A stretch of DNA of 64,000 nt, taken from Cellulomonas cellasea (GTDB lineage: Bacteria; Actinomycetota; Actinomycetes; Actinomycetales; Cellulomonadaceae). The position numbers and the translations under genes were made by a program. Position 1 is the first letter of the stretch; each line of letters starts with the position of its first letter. The DNA is taken from positions 62,001-126,000 of the forward strand of contig NZ_JAUDBQ010000008.1 of the NCBI RefSeq assembly GCF_030372105.1, given 5' to 3'. Shown piece after piece: positions 1-8,594 of this stretch. Under the pieces are notes generated by a model. That model was not told the origin of the DNA. It saw only the letters and a list, made by a program, of their open reading frames with translations, and did no database searches.

Positions 1-339
1 GACCGCCGCACGCTCAGGGTAGACGTACAACTCCTGGAACGGGACGTCGAAGTCCTCGACGACCTCCTCCAGGCAGCGCACGCACTCCCCCACCGCACGG
101 CCGCGGACGGATCCGGTGACCAGGACCCCCTCCATCACAGCCTCGAGCCGGACATCCAGCTCCAGGTCGCTCCCGACAGGGACGCCGATCACCTCGGTGC
201 CGAGATCCTCTGGGGCGGGCACCGTCCGCTGCACGGTCCGCATCGATCCCGGACGTCGTCCGAGCTCATGGGTGTCGAGCACGAAGGGCGAGCGGGGATC
301 GAGGTGTGTCGCGCGCTGCACGGTCCAGGTTCCCGTCAT
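1..339 (-). CDS. DUF177/YceD family protein, 3' end beyond the window
   Basis: The first 113 codons of a minus-strand gene starting at ATG 337-339; it runs off the left edge. The protein opens MTGTWTVQRATHLDPRSPF and carries GECVRCLEE near residue 100, the CxxC-containing segment typical of YceD/DUF177 proteins. The family is normally encoded just before rpmF and is linked to ribosomal RNA metabolism; its biochemical role is not settled. The next upstream gene is a SepIVA-like coiled-coil protein, the same pair found in mycobacteria (from memory, Rv2926c-Rv2927c), which supports the call. rpmF, rnc and mutM would be expected further left, outside the window. The gene is separated from its upstream neighbour by 84 nt, so it may have its own promoter, but none is obvious. 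Confidence 0.85.
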   Translation of the reverse strand, partial: MTGTWTVQRATHLDPRSPFVLDTHELGRRPGSMRTVQRTVPAPEDLGTEVIGVPVGSDLELDVRLEAVMEGVLVTGSVRGRAVGECVRCLEEVVEDFDVPFQELYVYPERAAV

Positions 340-423
340 AGAGGTGTCTCGGTCCGCACGATGACCGGCAGGACCAAAGAAGAATCCTACGGCACCGCGG
401 GCCGCGCCCCAAACCGGCGCGGG

Positions 424-933
424 CTAGCCGTCGGAGCCGGCCAGGCGCCCCGCGAGCTTCGCCCTCCCCGCCTGGACCTGGCTGAGCACCTTGCCGAGGT
501 CGATCTCGAAGTCGGCGAGCCGCCGGTCGCAGTAGTCGTCAGCGTCCCGGCGCAGGCCCTCGGCAGTGCGCTCGGCCTCGGCGATCAGCTCCGCGGCGCG
601 GGCGCGGGCCTGCTCGACGACCTCCTCGCGCTCCACCAGGCGGGCGGCTTGCGCGCGGGCCTCGCGGAGCATGACGTCGGCGGAGGCCTGCGCGGCCTCC
701 CGGGCGGCGTCGGCGTCCGCCAGCACCGCGTCGGCCTGCACGAGCTGCGTGGGCAGCGCGTCCAGCGCCTGGGAGACCAGGTCGAGCAGCTCGGCGCGGT
801 TCACCAGCACCGAGGACGACATCGGCATCGCGCGCGCCGTCTCGATGGAGGCCGCGAGCGCCTCGAGTATCCCCGTCAGCCCCTCGGGCTGGGTCCGGTC
901 CTCGGCGCCGTTGTGGGCGTCTGCCGTCGTCAT
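424..933 (-). CDS. SepIVA/DivIVA-like coiled-coil protein
   Basis: A 169-residue soluble protein. Residues about 65-150 are almost entirely Ala, Glu, Arg, Gln and Leu with heptad-like spacing (for example AQAARLVEREEVVEQARARA), a long coiled coil of the DivIVA or ATP-synthase b-subunit type. There is no signal peptide or membrane segment. Its place between coaD and yceD and its composition match the mycobacterial SepIVA family, a septation factor with a DivIVA-like domain, though this protein is shorter than the mycobacterial one (about 245 residues). The ATG at 931-933 overlaps the coaD stop codon by four bases (ATGA), so translation is probably coupled. A role in septal or polar growth is inferred from family and context. 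Confidence 0.7.
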   Translation of the reverse strand: MTTADAHNGAEDRTQPEGLTGILEALAASIETARAMPMSSSVLVNRAELLDLVSQALDALPTQLVQADAVLADADAAREAAQASADVMLREARAQAARLVEREEVVEQARARAAELIAEAERTAEGLRRDADDYCDRRLADFEIDLGKVLSQVQAGRAKLAGRLAGSDG

Positions 934-1430
934 GTGCTGCCTCCCCCCGCCGGGCGTGCGCCCAGCGCGTCGCGGACCGCCTGGGACACGCCAGGCGGCA
1001 CCAGGTCGTCGATCTCCCCCCCGAACCGGGCCACGTCCTTGACCAGCGAGGACGCGATGTGGGCGAGGGCGGTGTCGCCGATGACGAACACCGTCTCCAC
1101 CCCGGTCAGGTGGCGGTTCATGAGGGCCATCGGGGCCTCGGCGTCGAAGTCGGCGCCACCCCGCAGCCCTTTGACCACAGCCACGGCGCCCACCTCGCGC
1201 ACGAAGTCGGCCAACAGGCCGGGGATCACCTCGACGCGCACCCCGTCGAGGCCGTCGAGGGCCGCGCGTGCCAGCTCGACGCGCACGTCGGCCGGCAGCA
1301 GCGCCTTCTTGGACGAGTTCTGGGCGACGCCGACCACCACCTCGTCGAAGAGGCTGTGGGCCCGGCGCACCACGTCCAGGTGGCCGAGGGTGATCGGGTC
1401 GAAGGATCCCGGGCAGACGGCTGTGGTCAC
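930..1430 (-). CDS. coaD: Phosphopantetheine adenylyltransferase
   Basis: CoaD transfers AMP from ATP to 4'-phosphopantetheine, the penultimate step of coenzyme A synthesis, in the cytoplasm. The 166-residue product has the expected family length. The N-terminus shows CPGSFDPITLGHLDVV with the nucleotidyltransferase T/HxGH motif (TLGH), and later GLRGGADFDAE and SSSLVKDVARFGG-like segments (here ASSLVKDVARFGGEI) that form the substrate pocket. I chose the GTG at 1428-1430 because it places the canonical start three residues before AVCPGSFDP; upstream the frame is open but overlaps rsmD. It lies 10 nt after rsmD and overlaps the SepIVA-like gene, making one unit. rsmD-coaD adjacency is common in bacteria. 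Confidence 0.95.
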   Translation of the reverse strand: MTTAVCPGSFDPITLGHLDVVRRAHSLFDEVVVGVAQNSSKKALLPADVRVELARAALDGLDGVRVEVIPGLLADFVREVGAVAVVKGLRGGADFDAEAPMALMNRHLTGVETVFVIGDTALAHIASSLVKDVARFGGEIDDLVPPGVSQAVRDALGARPAGGGST

Positions 1431-1440
1431 GGATGCCAAC

Positions 1441-2019
1441 CTACGCGAGCACGTCCCCCGAGGGCTGCGTGACAGGCTGGGCGCTCCACACCCGGGTCTC
1501 CCCGTGGGCGCGCTCGTCGAACCGCTCGAGGCCCGCCGGCCAGGTGGGCTCGGGGCTGCGGGTGGACCGCTCCACGACCACCACCGCATCGGGCGACAGG
1601 AAGCCGGGCAGCCCGGCGAGCACCGCCGCCAGGTCCTTCTCCGGCACGTCGTACGGCGGGTCGAGCAGCACCAGGTCCCAGGGGTGCGCGGCGCCACGGG
1701 CGGTGAACCGCTCCGCGCGGTCTGCGACGACAGTGACCTGGCCGCCGAGGCCCAGCGCGGCGACATTGCGCCGGCACACCTCGACCGCGGGCCGCGCCGC
1801 CTCGACGAGGGTGGCGTGCGCCGCGCCCCGGCTGACGGCCTCGAGGCCCAGCGCCCCCGAGCCCGCGTACAGGTCGAGCACCCGCGCGCCGTCGACCACG
1901 CCCAGGTGCTCCAGGCGCGCGAACAGCGCCTCCCGCACGCGGTCGCTGGTGGGCCGGGTGCCCTTGGCCGGGACCTGCAGCGTGCGCCCGCCAACGGCGC
2001 CGGACACGATCCTGGTCAT
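1441..2019 (-). CDS. rsmD: 16S rRNA (guanine(966)-N2)-methyltransferase
   Basis: RsmD methylates G966 of 16S rRNA in the assembled 30S subunit using S-adenosylmethionine. The 192-residue product begins MTRIVSGAVGGRTLQVP, typical of the family. The SAM-binding motif LDLYAGSGALGLEA is at residues 49-62 and the catalytic motif LLDPPYDVP (DPPY) near 118-126. The ATG at 2017-2019 overlaps the stop of the upstream membrane protein (ATGA). The downstream neighbour is coaD, the usual partner. Length and both motifs are intact, so the assignment is firm. Confidence 0.95.
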   Translation of the reverse strand: MTRIVSGAVGGRTLQVPAKGTRPTSDRVREALFARLEHLGVVDGARVLDLYAGSGALGLEAVSRGAAHATLVEAARPAVEVCRRNVAALGLGGQVTVVADRAERFTARGAAHPWDLVLLDPPYDVPEKDLAAVLAGLPGFLSPDAVVVVERSTRSPEPTWPAGLERFDERAHGETRVWSAQPVTQPSGDVLA

Positions 2020-3704
2020 CGGCGCACCGCCCCGGTGGGCTGCGCGGAGTCCTGGCCGAGCGCGTCGTTCATGCGGTCCATCATCGTGCGGCTCGCTGAG
2101 GACACGGCCACGACGATCACCGAGAGCACCATCTGCACCAAGAGCAGCACCGGCAGCACCGAGCCGAGCAGGATGGCGATGGCCACCGGGATCATGCCGA
2201 GGATCACCACATCCGGCCCCCGGGACAGCACGGACGCGACCCCCGTGGGCAGCGCGCCCATCGGCGTCGAGACCAACGGGCCCGCCCAGTCCGGGGCCGG
2301 CCGGTAGGCCGAGCGGATCGCCGCGCCCGCCCACACAGGCGCCGACGCGATCCCCAGCGCCAGCCAGGTGGGCAGATCGCCCGCCCAGACGCCCACGGCG
2401 CCGAACGCGACGATCGACCACAGCAGCATCACCACGCCGGGCACCACCATGCGCCAGCGCCGCACCTGCCCGGCCGGCAGGGGCAGCAGGCGGTCCAGCA
2501 CGGGCGCCATCTCGGCACGACGGGCGCCCTCGCCGGTGGCCGTCATCGCCACGTAGCCGCCCAGCAGCACCGCGATGAGGAAGCCCACCGGCCCGGCGAG
2601 CTGCGGCACCAGCGCCACAAGCACCGGCACGAGGGCCGCGACGGCGATCTGCACCAGGTGCCGGGTCGAGCGGAGCAGCACCATCACGTCGGCCACGACG
2701 AGCGCCGCCGGAGCCCCGGACACGCCGCGGAACCGGACCGAGCGCCGCCGGCGGGTGCGGGCGGCGCCATCGGTCAGGGCGCGGCCCAGCTCACGAGAGT
2801 CGAGGGACACCACAGCCCCGACGGCGTGGTTGGCCACGGAGCCGCTCTCACGCAGCGACCGGGACGGGATGCGGTCGAGCCTGCGGTCCAGCGTCCAGGC
2901 GAGCAGGGCGGCCACGGCCGCCAGGACGCCCAACAGCCAGGCGGGCGCGACGGGCAGCACATCGAGGGTCCAGCCCGCGAGCGCGCCGGCCAGTGCCAGG
3001 AGGGGCGCCGCGGCCAGCACCAGGTCGCCCACGAGGGCGGTGGCCCGGCGCGTCACCAACAGCGTCTGCCCGACGCCCGCCGCCAGCACCACCACTGCCG
3101 CGCCGAGGGCCGCGCCGAGCGCCGCGCGGACGACCCGGGCGGGATCGTCCGCGGCGAGCAGCCCTGTGTCGAACAGGGCCACGACGACGGCCCCCGCGCC
3201 AGCCGCCAGCAGTGGCAGGCGCCGGGACGCCGGGCGCAGCAGGCCGCGCCGGTCCACCGGCAAGGGCAGCCACCAGGCGGCCTCCGCGCCCCCCGCGCCG
3301 ACCGGGCCGAGCCGCCCCGCCAACGACAGCAGGATGCCGGCCAAGCCCACCACCATGACGGTGACGAGCGACGGCAGGCTGAGCCCCGCGTCGACACCGC
3401 CCGCCGGTGGCTTCGGCAGCGCCTCGCGCAGGGTCCCCGCGATGCCCAACGCCATCCCGATGCCGATGGCCATCGAGATCGCCGCGTAGTACACGTCATT
3501 GAGGAGCTGCCCGATGCTCGCGCCGGAGCGCTGGTTCGCGGCGGCGGCGGTGTACCGGCGGATCGACCGGCCCGAGGGGGGCGACGAGAGGTCTGCGGGG
3601 CCGACGAGGGGCGCGTCCCAGGCGTCGGCCGCCTCGTCGGGCGAGATGTCGTCGGGCGCGCTGTCGTCCGGCGCGAGGTCGTCGGGGTCCACGTGTGCGC
3701 TCAC
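2016..3704 (-). CDS. Polytopic membrane protein, predicted ABC exporter component (possibly DUF6297)
   Basis: A 562-residue membrane protein. The first 60 residues are acidic and soluble (many Asp-Asp pairs), then a series of hydrophobic segments follows: around 85-105, 125-145, 180-225, 240-290, 365-405, 440-490 and 505-545. The GTG start at 3702-3704 overlaps the ATPase stop by four bases, so the two products are made together and very likely form one ABC transporter. I do not recognise a substrate. Similar proteins in Cellulomonas-type genomes are, to my recollection, labelled DUF6297; that should be treated as a suggestion. The pair sits between recG and rsmD, genes that are otherwise close neighbours in this genome block, so it looks like an insertion specific to this lineage. 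Confidence 0.6.
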   Translation of the reverse strand: MSAHVDPDDLAPDDSAPDDISPDEAADAWDAPLVGPADLSSPPSGRSIRRYTAAAANQRSGASIGQLLNDVYYAAISMAIGIGMALGIAGTLREALPKPPAGGVDAGLSLPSLVTVMVVGLAGILLSLAGRLGPVGAGGAEAAWWLPLPVDRRGLLRPASRRLPLLAAGAGAVVVALFDTGLLAADDPARVVRAALGAALGAAVVVLAAGVGQTLLVTRRATALVGDLVLAAAPLLALAGALAGWTLDVLPVAPAWLLGVLAAVAALLAWTLDRRLDRIPSRSLRESGSVANHAVGAVVSLDSRELGRALTDGAARTRRRRSVRFRGVSGAPAALVVADVMVLLRSTRHLVQIAVAALVPVLVALVPQLAGPVGFLIAVLLGGYVAMTATGEGARRAEMAPVLDRLLPLPAGQVRRWRMVVPGVVMLLWSIVAFGAVGVWAGDLPTWLALGIASAPVWAGAAIRSAYRPAPDWAGPLVSTPMGALPTGVASVLSRGPDVVILGMIPVAIAILLGSVLPVLLLVQMVLSVIVVAVSSASRTMMDRMNDALGQDSAQPTGAVRR

Positions 3705-4393
3705 AGCACGCCCGGGGCGATCGCCGCGGCGGCGTCCTCGGCGCTCAGCAGCCGGCACTCGTCATCGGCGATCAGCACCGCGCGATCGGCCACCGCGCGC
3801 AGCAGCACCGGGTCGTGGGTGGCCAGCAGCACCGAGCCGCCAGCGGCCCGCTCCTCGACCAGGCGCTCCGCGAGCCGGCTGCGCATCGACAGGTCGAGCC
3901 GCTGCTCCGGCTCGTCGAGCACCAGCAGCCCGCGCGGGCGCACGAACCCGGCGGCGAGCAGCAGCCGTCGCCGCTGCCCCGAGGACAGCGCCACGGGCAG
4001 CGACGTGCCGTGCTCGGTGAGGCCGAAGTCGTCGAGCGCCTGGGCGACCACGTCGTCGGCGTCGCGCACGCCGTGGCCGCGCGCCGTCAGGTACAGGTGC
4101 TCCGCCACCGTCAGGGCCGGGAAGTACGCGTCGTCGTCGAGCACGCTGGCGACCCGCTTGCGGAAGCCGGTCTCGCGCTCGTCGACGGGGCGGCCGAACG
4201 CCTCCACGGTGCCGCCCGCCGGGTCGAGCAGGCCGAGCACCGCGCGCAGCACCGTGGACTTGCCGGAGCCGTTGGCGCCCACCAGCGCGAGCACCCGGCC
4301 GGGCGCGAGCGTGAATGTGACGGGCGCGCAGACGGGATCACCGCCGTACCCGACGAGGAGGTTGCGGGCGCGGACGACAGGAGCCTTGGACAC
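3701..4393 (-). CDS. ABC transporter ATP-binding protein
   Basis: A 230-residue ABC ATPase. Walker A is GANGSGKST at residues 39-47, the signature is LSSGQRRRL near 136, Walker B with D-loop is LLVLDEPEQRLDL, and the switch histidine is in LLATHDP. All catalytic elements are intact. The start is GTG at 4391-4393. A TACCCT hexamer lies 7 nt upstream (minus strand, 4401-4406), the spacing expected of a -10 box for a leaderless transcript, so this two-gene unit may be transcribed separately from recG. The partner is the overlapping membrane protein downstream. Substrate unknown. Confidence 0.85.
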   Translation of the reverse strand: MSKAPVVRARNLLVGYGGDPVCAPVTFTLAPGRVLALVGANGSGKSTVLRAVLGLLDPAGGTVEAFGRPVDERETGFRKRVASVLDDDAYFPALTVAEHLYLTARGHGVRDADDVVAQALDDFGLTEHGTSLPVALSSGQRRRLLLAAGFVRPRGLLVLDEPEQRLDLSMRSRLAERLVEERAAGGSVLLATHDPVLLRAVADRAVLIADDECRLLSAEDAAAAIAPGVL

Positions 4394-4412
4394 GCGCGCC
4401 AGGGTACGCGTC

Positions 4413-4437
4413 CAGGGCCCCCATGCGCGGGGCCCTG
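4413..4437 (-). terminator. Hairpin downstream of recG
   Basis: A perfect 9-bp stem, CAGGGCCCC at 4413-4421 with GGGGCCCTG at 4429-4437 and a 7-nt loop, lies in the 84-nt gap after the recG stop. There is no U tract, so it is either a Rho-dependent or weak terminator, or simply a structured spacer before the ABC gene promoter. Confidence 0.4.
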
Positions 4438-4477
4438 CAGTCGTCGAGGGCAGTCCCCACAGGCCGGGGGCGTGCCG

Positions 4478-6772
4478 TCAGGCGCGGTCGAGGAACTCCT
4501 CGCGCTCCCCCGCGAGCTGCTGGTCGATCGCCGCGCGCAACGCCGGCCAGCCGTCCAGCTCGGGGTCGGCGTCGACGAGCTCGCGGGCGTCGGCGCGCGC
4601 GTCGGCGATCACCTGGGCGTCGCGGGTCACCCGCAGCAGCCGCAGCGAGCTCGCGGCGCCGGACTGCGCCGCGCCGAGCACGTCGCCCTCGCGGCGCAGC
4701 CCCAAGTCGACGGCGGCCAGCTCGAAGCCGTCCGAGGTGGCGGCGAGGGTGGCGAGCCGCGTCGCGGCAGGAGTGCCGTCGGGCGCGCTCGCGACGAGCA
4801 GGCACAGCCCGGGAGCCGAGCCCCGGCCGATCCGCCCCCGGAGCTGGTGGAGCTGGGAGATGCCGAACCGGTCCGCGTCGAGCACCACCATCACGGTGGC
4901 CTCGGGCACGTCGACGCCCACCTCGATCACCGTGGTGGACACGAGCACGGGGACGCGTCCGGCGGCGAAGTCCGCGAGCGCCCGCTCCTTCTCGTCCGGG
5001 CTCATGCGCCCGTGCAGCTCCCCGACCTGCACTCCTGAGAGCGCCGGGCGGGCCCGCAGCTCTGCGGCGACCTCCACGACGGAGCGCAGCTGGCGGGCTG
5101 GCGGGCCGCCGTCACCGGGGCCGCCCGCAGAGCCCCCAAGGCCCTCGAGGAGGTCGTCGGCGAGCAGGTCGGCGCCGTCGTCGTCGCGGCCGCGCCGGGG
5201 GGCCTTCTCGTCGTCGGGGTCGATGCGCGGGCACACCACGTACGCCCGCCCGCCGCGGTCCACCTCCTCGCGCACGCGCTGCCAGGCGCGTTCCACCCAG
5301 GCGGCGTTGTCCGCGGGCACCACATGCGTGGTGACCCCGCTGCGCCCGGCCGGGATCTCGCGCAGCGTCGAGGTCTCCAGGTCGCCGAACACCGTCATCG
5401 CCACGGTGCGCGGGATGGGCGTGGCCGTCATCACCAACAGGTGCGGGGTCTGGGCGGCCTTGGCGCGCAGCAGGTCCCGCTGCTCGACGCCGAAGCGGTG
5501 CTGCTCGTCGACGACCACCAGGCCGAGGTCGGCGAACTGCACGGTGTCGGTGAGCAGCGCGTGGGTGCCCACCACGATGCCAGCGCGCCCGCTGGCCGCG
5601 TCGAGCAGGTTCTCCCGGCGCGCCGCGGCCCCCTGCGACCCGGTGAGGAGGGCGACCCGGGTGCTCACGTCCGTGCCGCCCAGGAACCCGCCCTCGGCGA
5701 GGTCCCCGAGCAGCGCGCGCAGGGTGCGCACATGCTGCGCGGCGAGCACCTCGGTGGGCGCCAGCAGCGCCGCCTGGCCGCCCGCGTCGACGACTTGCAG
5801 CATCGCGCGCAACGCCACGACCGTCTTGCCGGAGCCGACCTCGCCCTGCAGCAGGCGCTGCATGGGGTGGGCTCCCGCGAGCTCCTCGGCCAGCACCGCG
5901 CCGACCTCGTGCTGCCCGGCGGTCAGCGTGAACGGCAGCCGCTCGTCGAACAGGTCCAGCAGCCGGCCGGGGACCCGGGGCCGTGCCACGGCCTCCTGCT
6001 GGGCCGTGCGCGCCCGGCGCCGGGCCAGCTCGGCCTGCAGCACGAACGCCTCCTCGTAGCGCAGCCTCTTCAGCCCGCGGCGCCACTCGTCGTCGTCATA
6101 GGGCTCGTGCACGAGCTGTAGCGCCTCGCGCAGCCCCGCCAGGCCGTGCCGCTCGCGCACTTGATCGGGCAGCGGGTCGGGCAGGTCGGCGTCCGTGAGC
6201 GGGTCCAGGACGGTGCGCACGCACCGCTGGACGCGCCAGGTGGGGGCCGCGGCGGACGCCGGGTAGATCGGGATGGGACGGCTCGCCTCGACCAGGGCGG
6301 CGGCCTCGTCGTCGGCGTCGACGCCCACGAGCTGGTAGTCGGGATGCGTGAGTTGGCGCTGCCCCCGGTAGTCCGAGACCACCCCCGTGAACATCCCGGT
6401 ACGGCCCGGCAGCAGGCGCTGCTCGTGGAGGCGCAGCGCGCCGCGGCGCTTCGCGAAGAACGTCAGGTGCAGGCTGCGCGAGCCGTCCGTGACGACGGCC
6501 TGCAGCATCGCGCCGCCCCGCGAACGCATCTCGCGGACGGTGGCCTGCTGCACCTGCGCCATGACGGTCACGTGCTCGCCGATGGCGAGGCTCGCGAGGT
6601 CGGTCAGCGTGCCCGGCTCGGAGTAGCGGCGCGGGTAGTGCCGCAGCAGGTCGCCGGTGGTGCGCAGCCCCAGCTTGGCCAGCGGCGCGGCGCTGCGCTC
6701 CCCCAGCACACGGGACAGCGGCTCGTCCATCCGGGCGACGGGCCGCACCACGGCGTCGTCGGGCACGCTCAT
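4478..6772 (-). CDS. recG: ATP-dependent DNA helicase RecG
   Basis: RecG remodels stalled replication forks and branched recombination intermediates. The 764-residue product has an N-terminal wedge/OB region (about 55-150), then the helicase core: Walker A GEVGSGKTVV near 311-320, a DEQHRFG box, TATPIPRT motif III, and the C-terminal motifs STTVIEVGVDVPEA and QLRGRIGRG. ATG 6770-6772 is the start. About residues 520-560, between helicase motifs IV and V, there is a low-complexity stretch rich in Gly, Asp and Arg (EKAPRRGRDDDGADLLADD and following) absent from textbook RecG. The gene follows the FakA-like kinase by 85 nt and is followed by a hairpin. Confidence 0.97.
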   Translation of the reverse strand: MSVPDDAVVRPVARMDEPLSRVLGERSAAPLAKLGLRTTGDLLRHYPRRYSEPGTLTDLASLAIGEHVTVMAQVQQATVREMRSRGGAMLQAVVTDGSRSLHLTFFAKRRGALRLHEQRLLPGRTGMFTGVVSDYRGQRQLTHPDYQLVGVDADDEAAALVEASRPIPIYPASAAAPTWRVQRCVRTVLDPLTDADLPDPLPDQVRERHGLAGLREALQLVHEPYDDDEWRRGLKRLRYEEAFVLQAELARRRARTAQQEAVARPRVPGRLLDLFDERLPFTLTAGQHEVGAVLAEELAGAHPMQRLLQGEVGSGKTVVALRAMLQVVDAGGQAALLAPTEVLAAQHVRTLRALLGDLAEGGFLGGTDVSTRVALLTGSQGAAARRENLLDAASGRAGIVVGTHALLTDTVQFADLGLVVVDEQHRFGVEQRDLLRAKAAQTPHLLVMTATPIPRTVAMTVFGDLETSTLREIPAGRSGVTTHVVPADNAAWVERAWQRVREEVDRGGRAYVVCPRIDPDDEKAPRRGRDDDGADLLADDLLEGLGGSAGGPGDGGPPARQLRSVVEVAAELRARPALSGVQVGELHGRMSPDEKERALADFAAGRVPVLVSTTVIEVGVDVPEATVMVVLDADRFGISQLHQLRGRIGRGSAPGLCLLVASAPDGTPAATRLATLAATSDGFELAAVDLGLRREGDVLGAAQSGAASSLRLLRVTRDAQVIADARADARELVDADPELDGWPALRAAIDQQLAGEREEFLDRA

Positions 6773-6857
6773 GCGCAGGCCTCCGGGGTGCTGCGCGCCT
6801 CCAGGCAGTGCCGCTCAGCCATCTGCCGGACTCCAGCCATCTGCCGACCGTCCGCCA

Positions 6858-8507
6858 TCAATCGACTCCCAGCCAGGCTCCGGGCAGGCCGTCCCCGGAT
6901 CCGGCGACGGCCACGGTCAGCTCCAGCTTGTGGCGCTCCGCCGCGGCCTCGATCGCGGCGCACAGCCCGTCGTCGGCCCCGCCCAGGAGCACCGTGAGCG
7001 ACTCCGGCTGGTCGCCGTGCTCCGCCACGAGCCGGTCGAGCTCCCCGTCCAGCACGCCCGCGTCCAGCGCGCCCGCGTCCAGCGCGCCCGCGTCCGGCTG
7101 CCCGACGGCGCCCGTCCGCAGCCGGGCCAGCGCGGCGGCGCACGCCGCGATCCGCCCCGCGGGGTCCCCCGAGCCCGCGTGCAACGCGAGCAGCCCGACC
7201 AGCACGCGCAACTCGTCGAAGGCCTCGGCCACATCCACCCGGACCCCCGCCGATGCCAGAGATCGGGCCGCGGAGCGCGCGACGTCGGCGGTGACCGCGT
7301 CGCCCGGCAGCAGCACCACATGCCGCGATCCCGCATCGGTGATCGCCCGCTCCACGTGCCGGACGCCGATCTCGGCGGCGTCGCCCCGCACCACCACGAC
7401 CGCGCCCGCCGAGGCGTGCGTCGCGGCGAGCTCGGCGAAAGACGTGCAGACGACGACTCCGAGCGGCTCGCCGCCGGCGCCCTGGCCAGGCGGGTCGTCG
7501 CTCCCCCGGGTGGCCCGGCCGCCTGCGAGGGGCCCGGCGCCGTCGCCCGCCACACCGTCATGCGCCGCATGCCGCTCGCGGTGGTCGGGGGTGAGCAGGC
7601 GCACCACCACATGGTCGCGTGCCCCCACGGCCGCCTCGTCGATCGCGCGGGCCGGGGCGTCGGTGTGCACATGCACGTTCCAGACCCCCTCGGAGCCCAC
7701 CACCGCGACGGAGTCCCCCACAGCCTGCATGCGCGCGCGCAACTGGTCGCCGATGTCCTGCGCGGGGTCCGCGCGGACCAGCAGCATCACCTCGTAGGCG
7801 CCCCCGGCCAGCGGGCCGGTGTGCGGCTGTGGCCCTGACACGGGAAGCCAGTCGAGATCGGCGGGCTCGTCGCCCCCGCCCATGACCACCCGGGCGAGGG
7901 ACTCGACGAGCACCAGCAGCCCGCACGCGCCGGCGTCCAGCACGTGCGCGGCGCGTAGTTGGGGATGCGCCGCGCTGATCGCCCCGAGGCTCGCGCGCCC
8001 CTGCTCGGCCGCCGCGCGCAGCACGCCCTCGACGCCCGGGCGCCCGCCCGGCGCGGCGTCCGCCGCCGACGTCGCCGCCTCGGCCATGACACGGGCCAGG
8101 GTGAGCACTGTGCCCTCCTGCGGGTCCGCCACCGCGCGCGCCGCGGCGTTCGCGGCGGCGGCGAGGGCCTGGGCGACCTGCGCGCCGTCGGCCTCGGCGG
8201 GCAGCGACTCGGCCAGCCCGGCGAGGTACTGGCTGACGATCACGCCCGAGTTGCCGCGGGCCGCGAGGAGGGCCCCGCGGGCGAAAGCGCGTGCCACGAC
8301 ATCCGCGCCGTCGGCCGAGCCCTGCGGGACGGCCGGCGCGGCGGCCTCGGCGGCCCCGCCGGTGACAGTGAGGAGGAGGTTGGTGCCTGTGTCCGAGTCG
8401 GCCACCGGGAACACGTTGACCGCGTCGATGCGGTCACGCGCCGCGGCGAGCGCCTCCTGCGCCGCATGCGCCCAGGCGCGCACAGCAGGCCCGTCGAGCA
8501 GTGTCAC
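6858..8507 (-). CDS. DAK2-domain kinase of the FakA/YloV type
   Basis: A 549-residue protein resembling fatty acid kinase subunit A. Residues about 25-45 contain INVFPVADSDTGTNLLLTV-like sequence, the Asp-rich metal/ATP site of DhaL/DAK2 domains (here DSDTGTN where most have DGDTGTN), followed by the ARGNSGVI segment. The middle and C-terminal regions match the YloV/FakA extension. The family phosphorylates fatty acids carried by FakB proteins; no fakB is in this window. GTG 8505-8507 was chosen because it precedes the conserved domain by the normal 20 residues and leaves a 205-nt divergent promoter region to rpmB. A 15-bp tandem repeat expands an Ala-Leu-Asp-Ala-Gly segment in the C-terminal part. 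Confidence 0.85.
   Translation of the reverse strand: MTLLDGPAVRAWAHAAQEALAAARDRIDAVNVFPVADSDTGTNLLLTVTGGAAEAAAPAVPQGSADGADVVARAFARGALLAARGNSGVIVSQYLAGLAESLPAEADGAQVAQALAAAANAAARAVADPQEGTVLTLARVMAEAATSAADAAPGGRPGVEGVLRAAAEQGRASLGAISAAHPQLRAAHVLDAGACGLLVLVESLARVVMGGGDEPADLDWLPVSGPQPHTGPLAGGAYEVMLLVRADPAQDIGDQLRARMQAVGDSVAVVGSEGVWNVHVHTDAPARAIDEAAVGARDHVVVRLLTPDHRERHAAHDGVAGDGAGPLAGGRATRGSDDPPGQGAGGEPLGVVVCTSFAELAATHASAGAVVVVRGDAAEIGVRHVERAITDAGSRHVVLLPGDAVTADVARSAARSLASAGVRVDVAEAFDELRVLVGLLALHAGSGDPAGRIAACAAALARLRTGAVGQPDAGALDAGALDAGVLDGELDRLVAEHGDQPESLTVLLGGADDGLCAAIEAAAERHKLELTVAVAGSGDGLPGAWLGVD
7046..7090. repeat. Three tandem 15-bp units inside the FakA-like gene
   Basis: Units at 7046-7060, 7061-7075 and 7076-7090; the last two are identical and the first differs by one base. 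They are in frame and encode a DAGAL-type pentapeptide three times, in a hydrophilic linker, so copy number can change without breaking the frame. Confidence 0.85.
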
Positions 8508-8565
8508 GCGATCTGTCCTCCCTCCGATGGTGCAGCCCCCCCACGATGCCGCATGGCGCCCACGT

Positions 8566-8594
8566 TTGGGTCCATCGGCGAGGTGGGCTAGTCT
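8566..8594 (+). promoter_or_regulatory. Candidate rpmB promoter
   Basis: TTGGGT at 8566-8571 and TAGTCT at 8589-8594 are separated by exactly 17 nt and sit about 120 nt before rpmB in the divergent intergenic region. Sequence match to the housekeeping sigma consensus is moderate. The mRNA would have a long 5' leader ending with a good AGGAGA ribosome site. Confidence 0.45.

Noticed and set aside
2658-6059. Very long open frame (1133 codons) on the plus strand, and others of similar size at 49695-53078, 53374-55596 and 58075-60912
   Set aside because: They are antisense to recG/ABC, leuB/ilvC, ilvB and GH3 genes with intact motifs; long antisense frames are expected at this GC content, and their translations are Arg/Gly/Ala-rich without domains.
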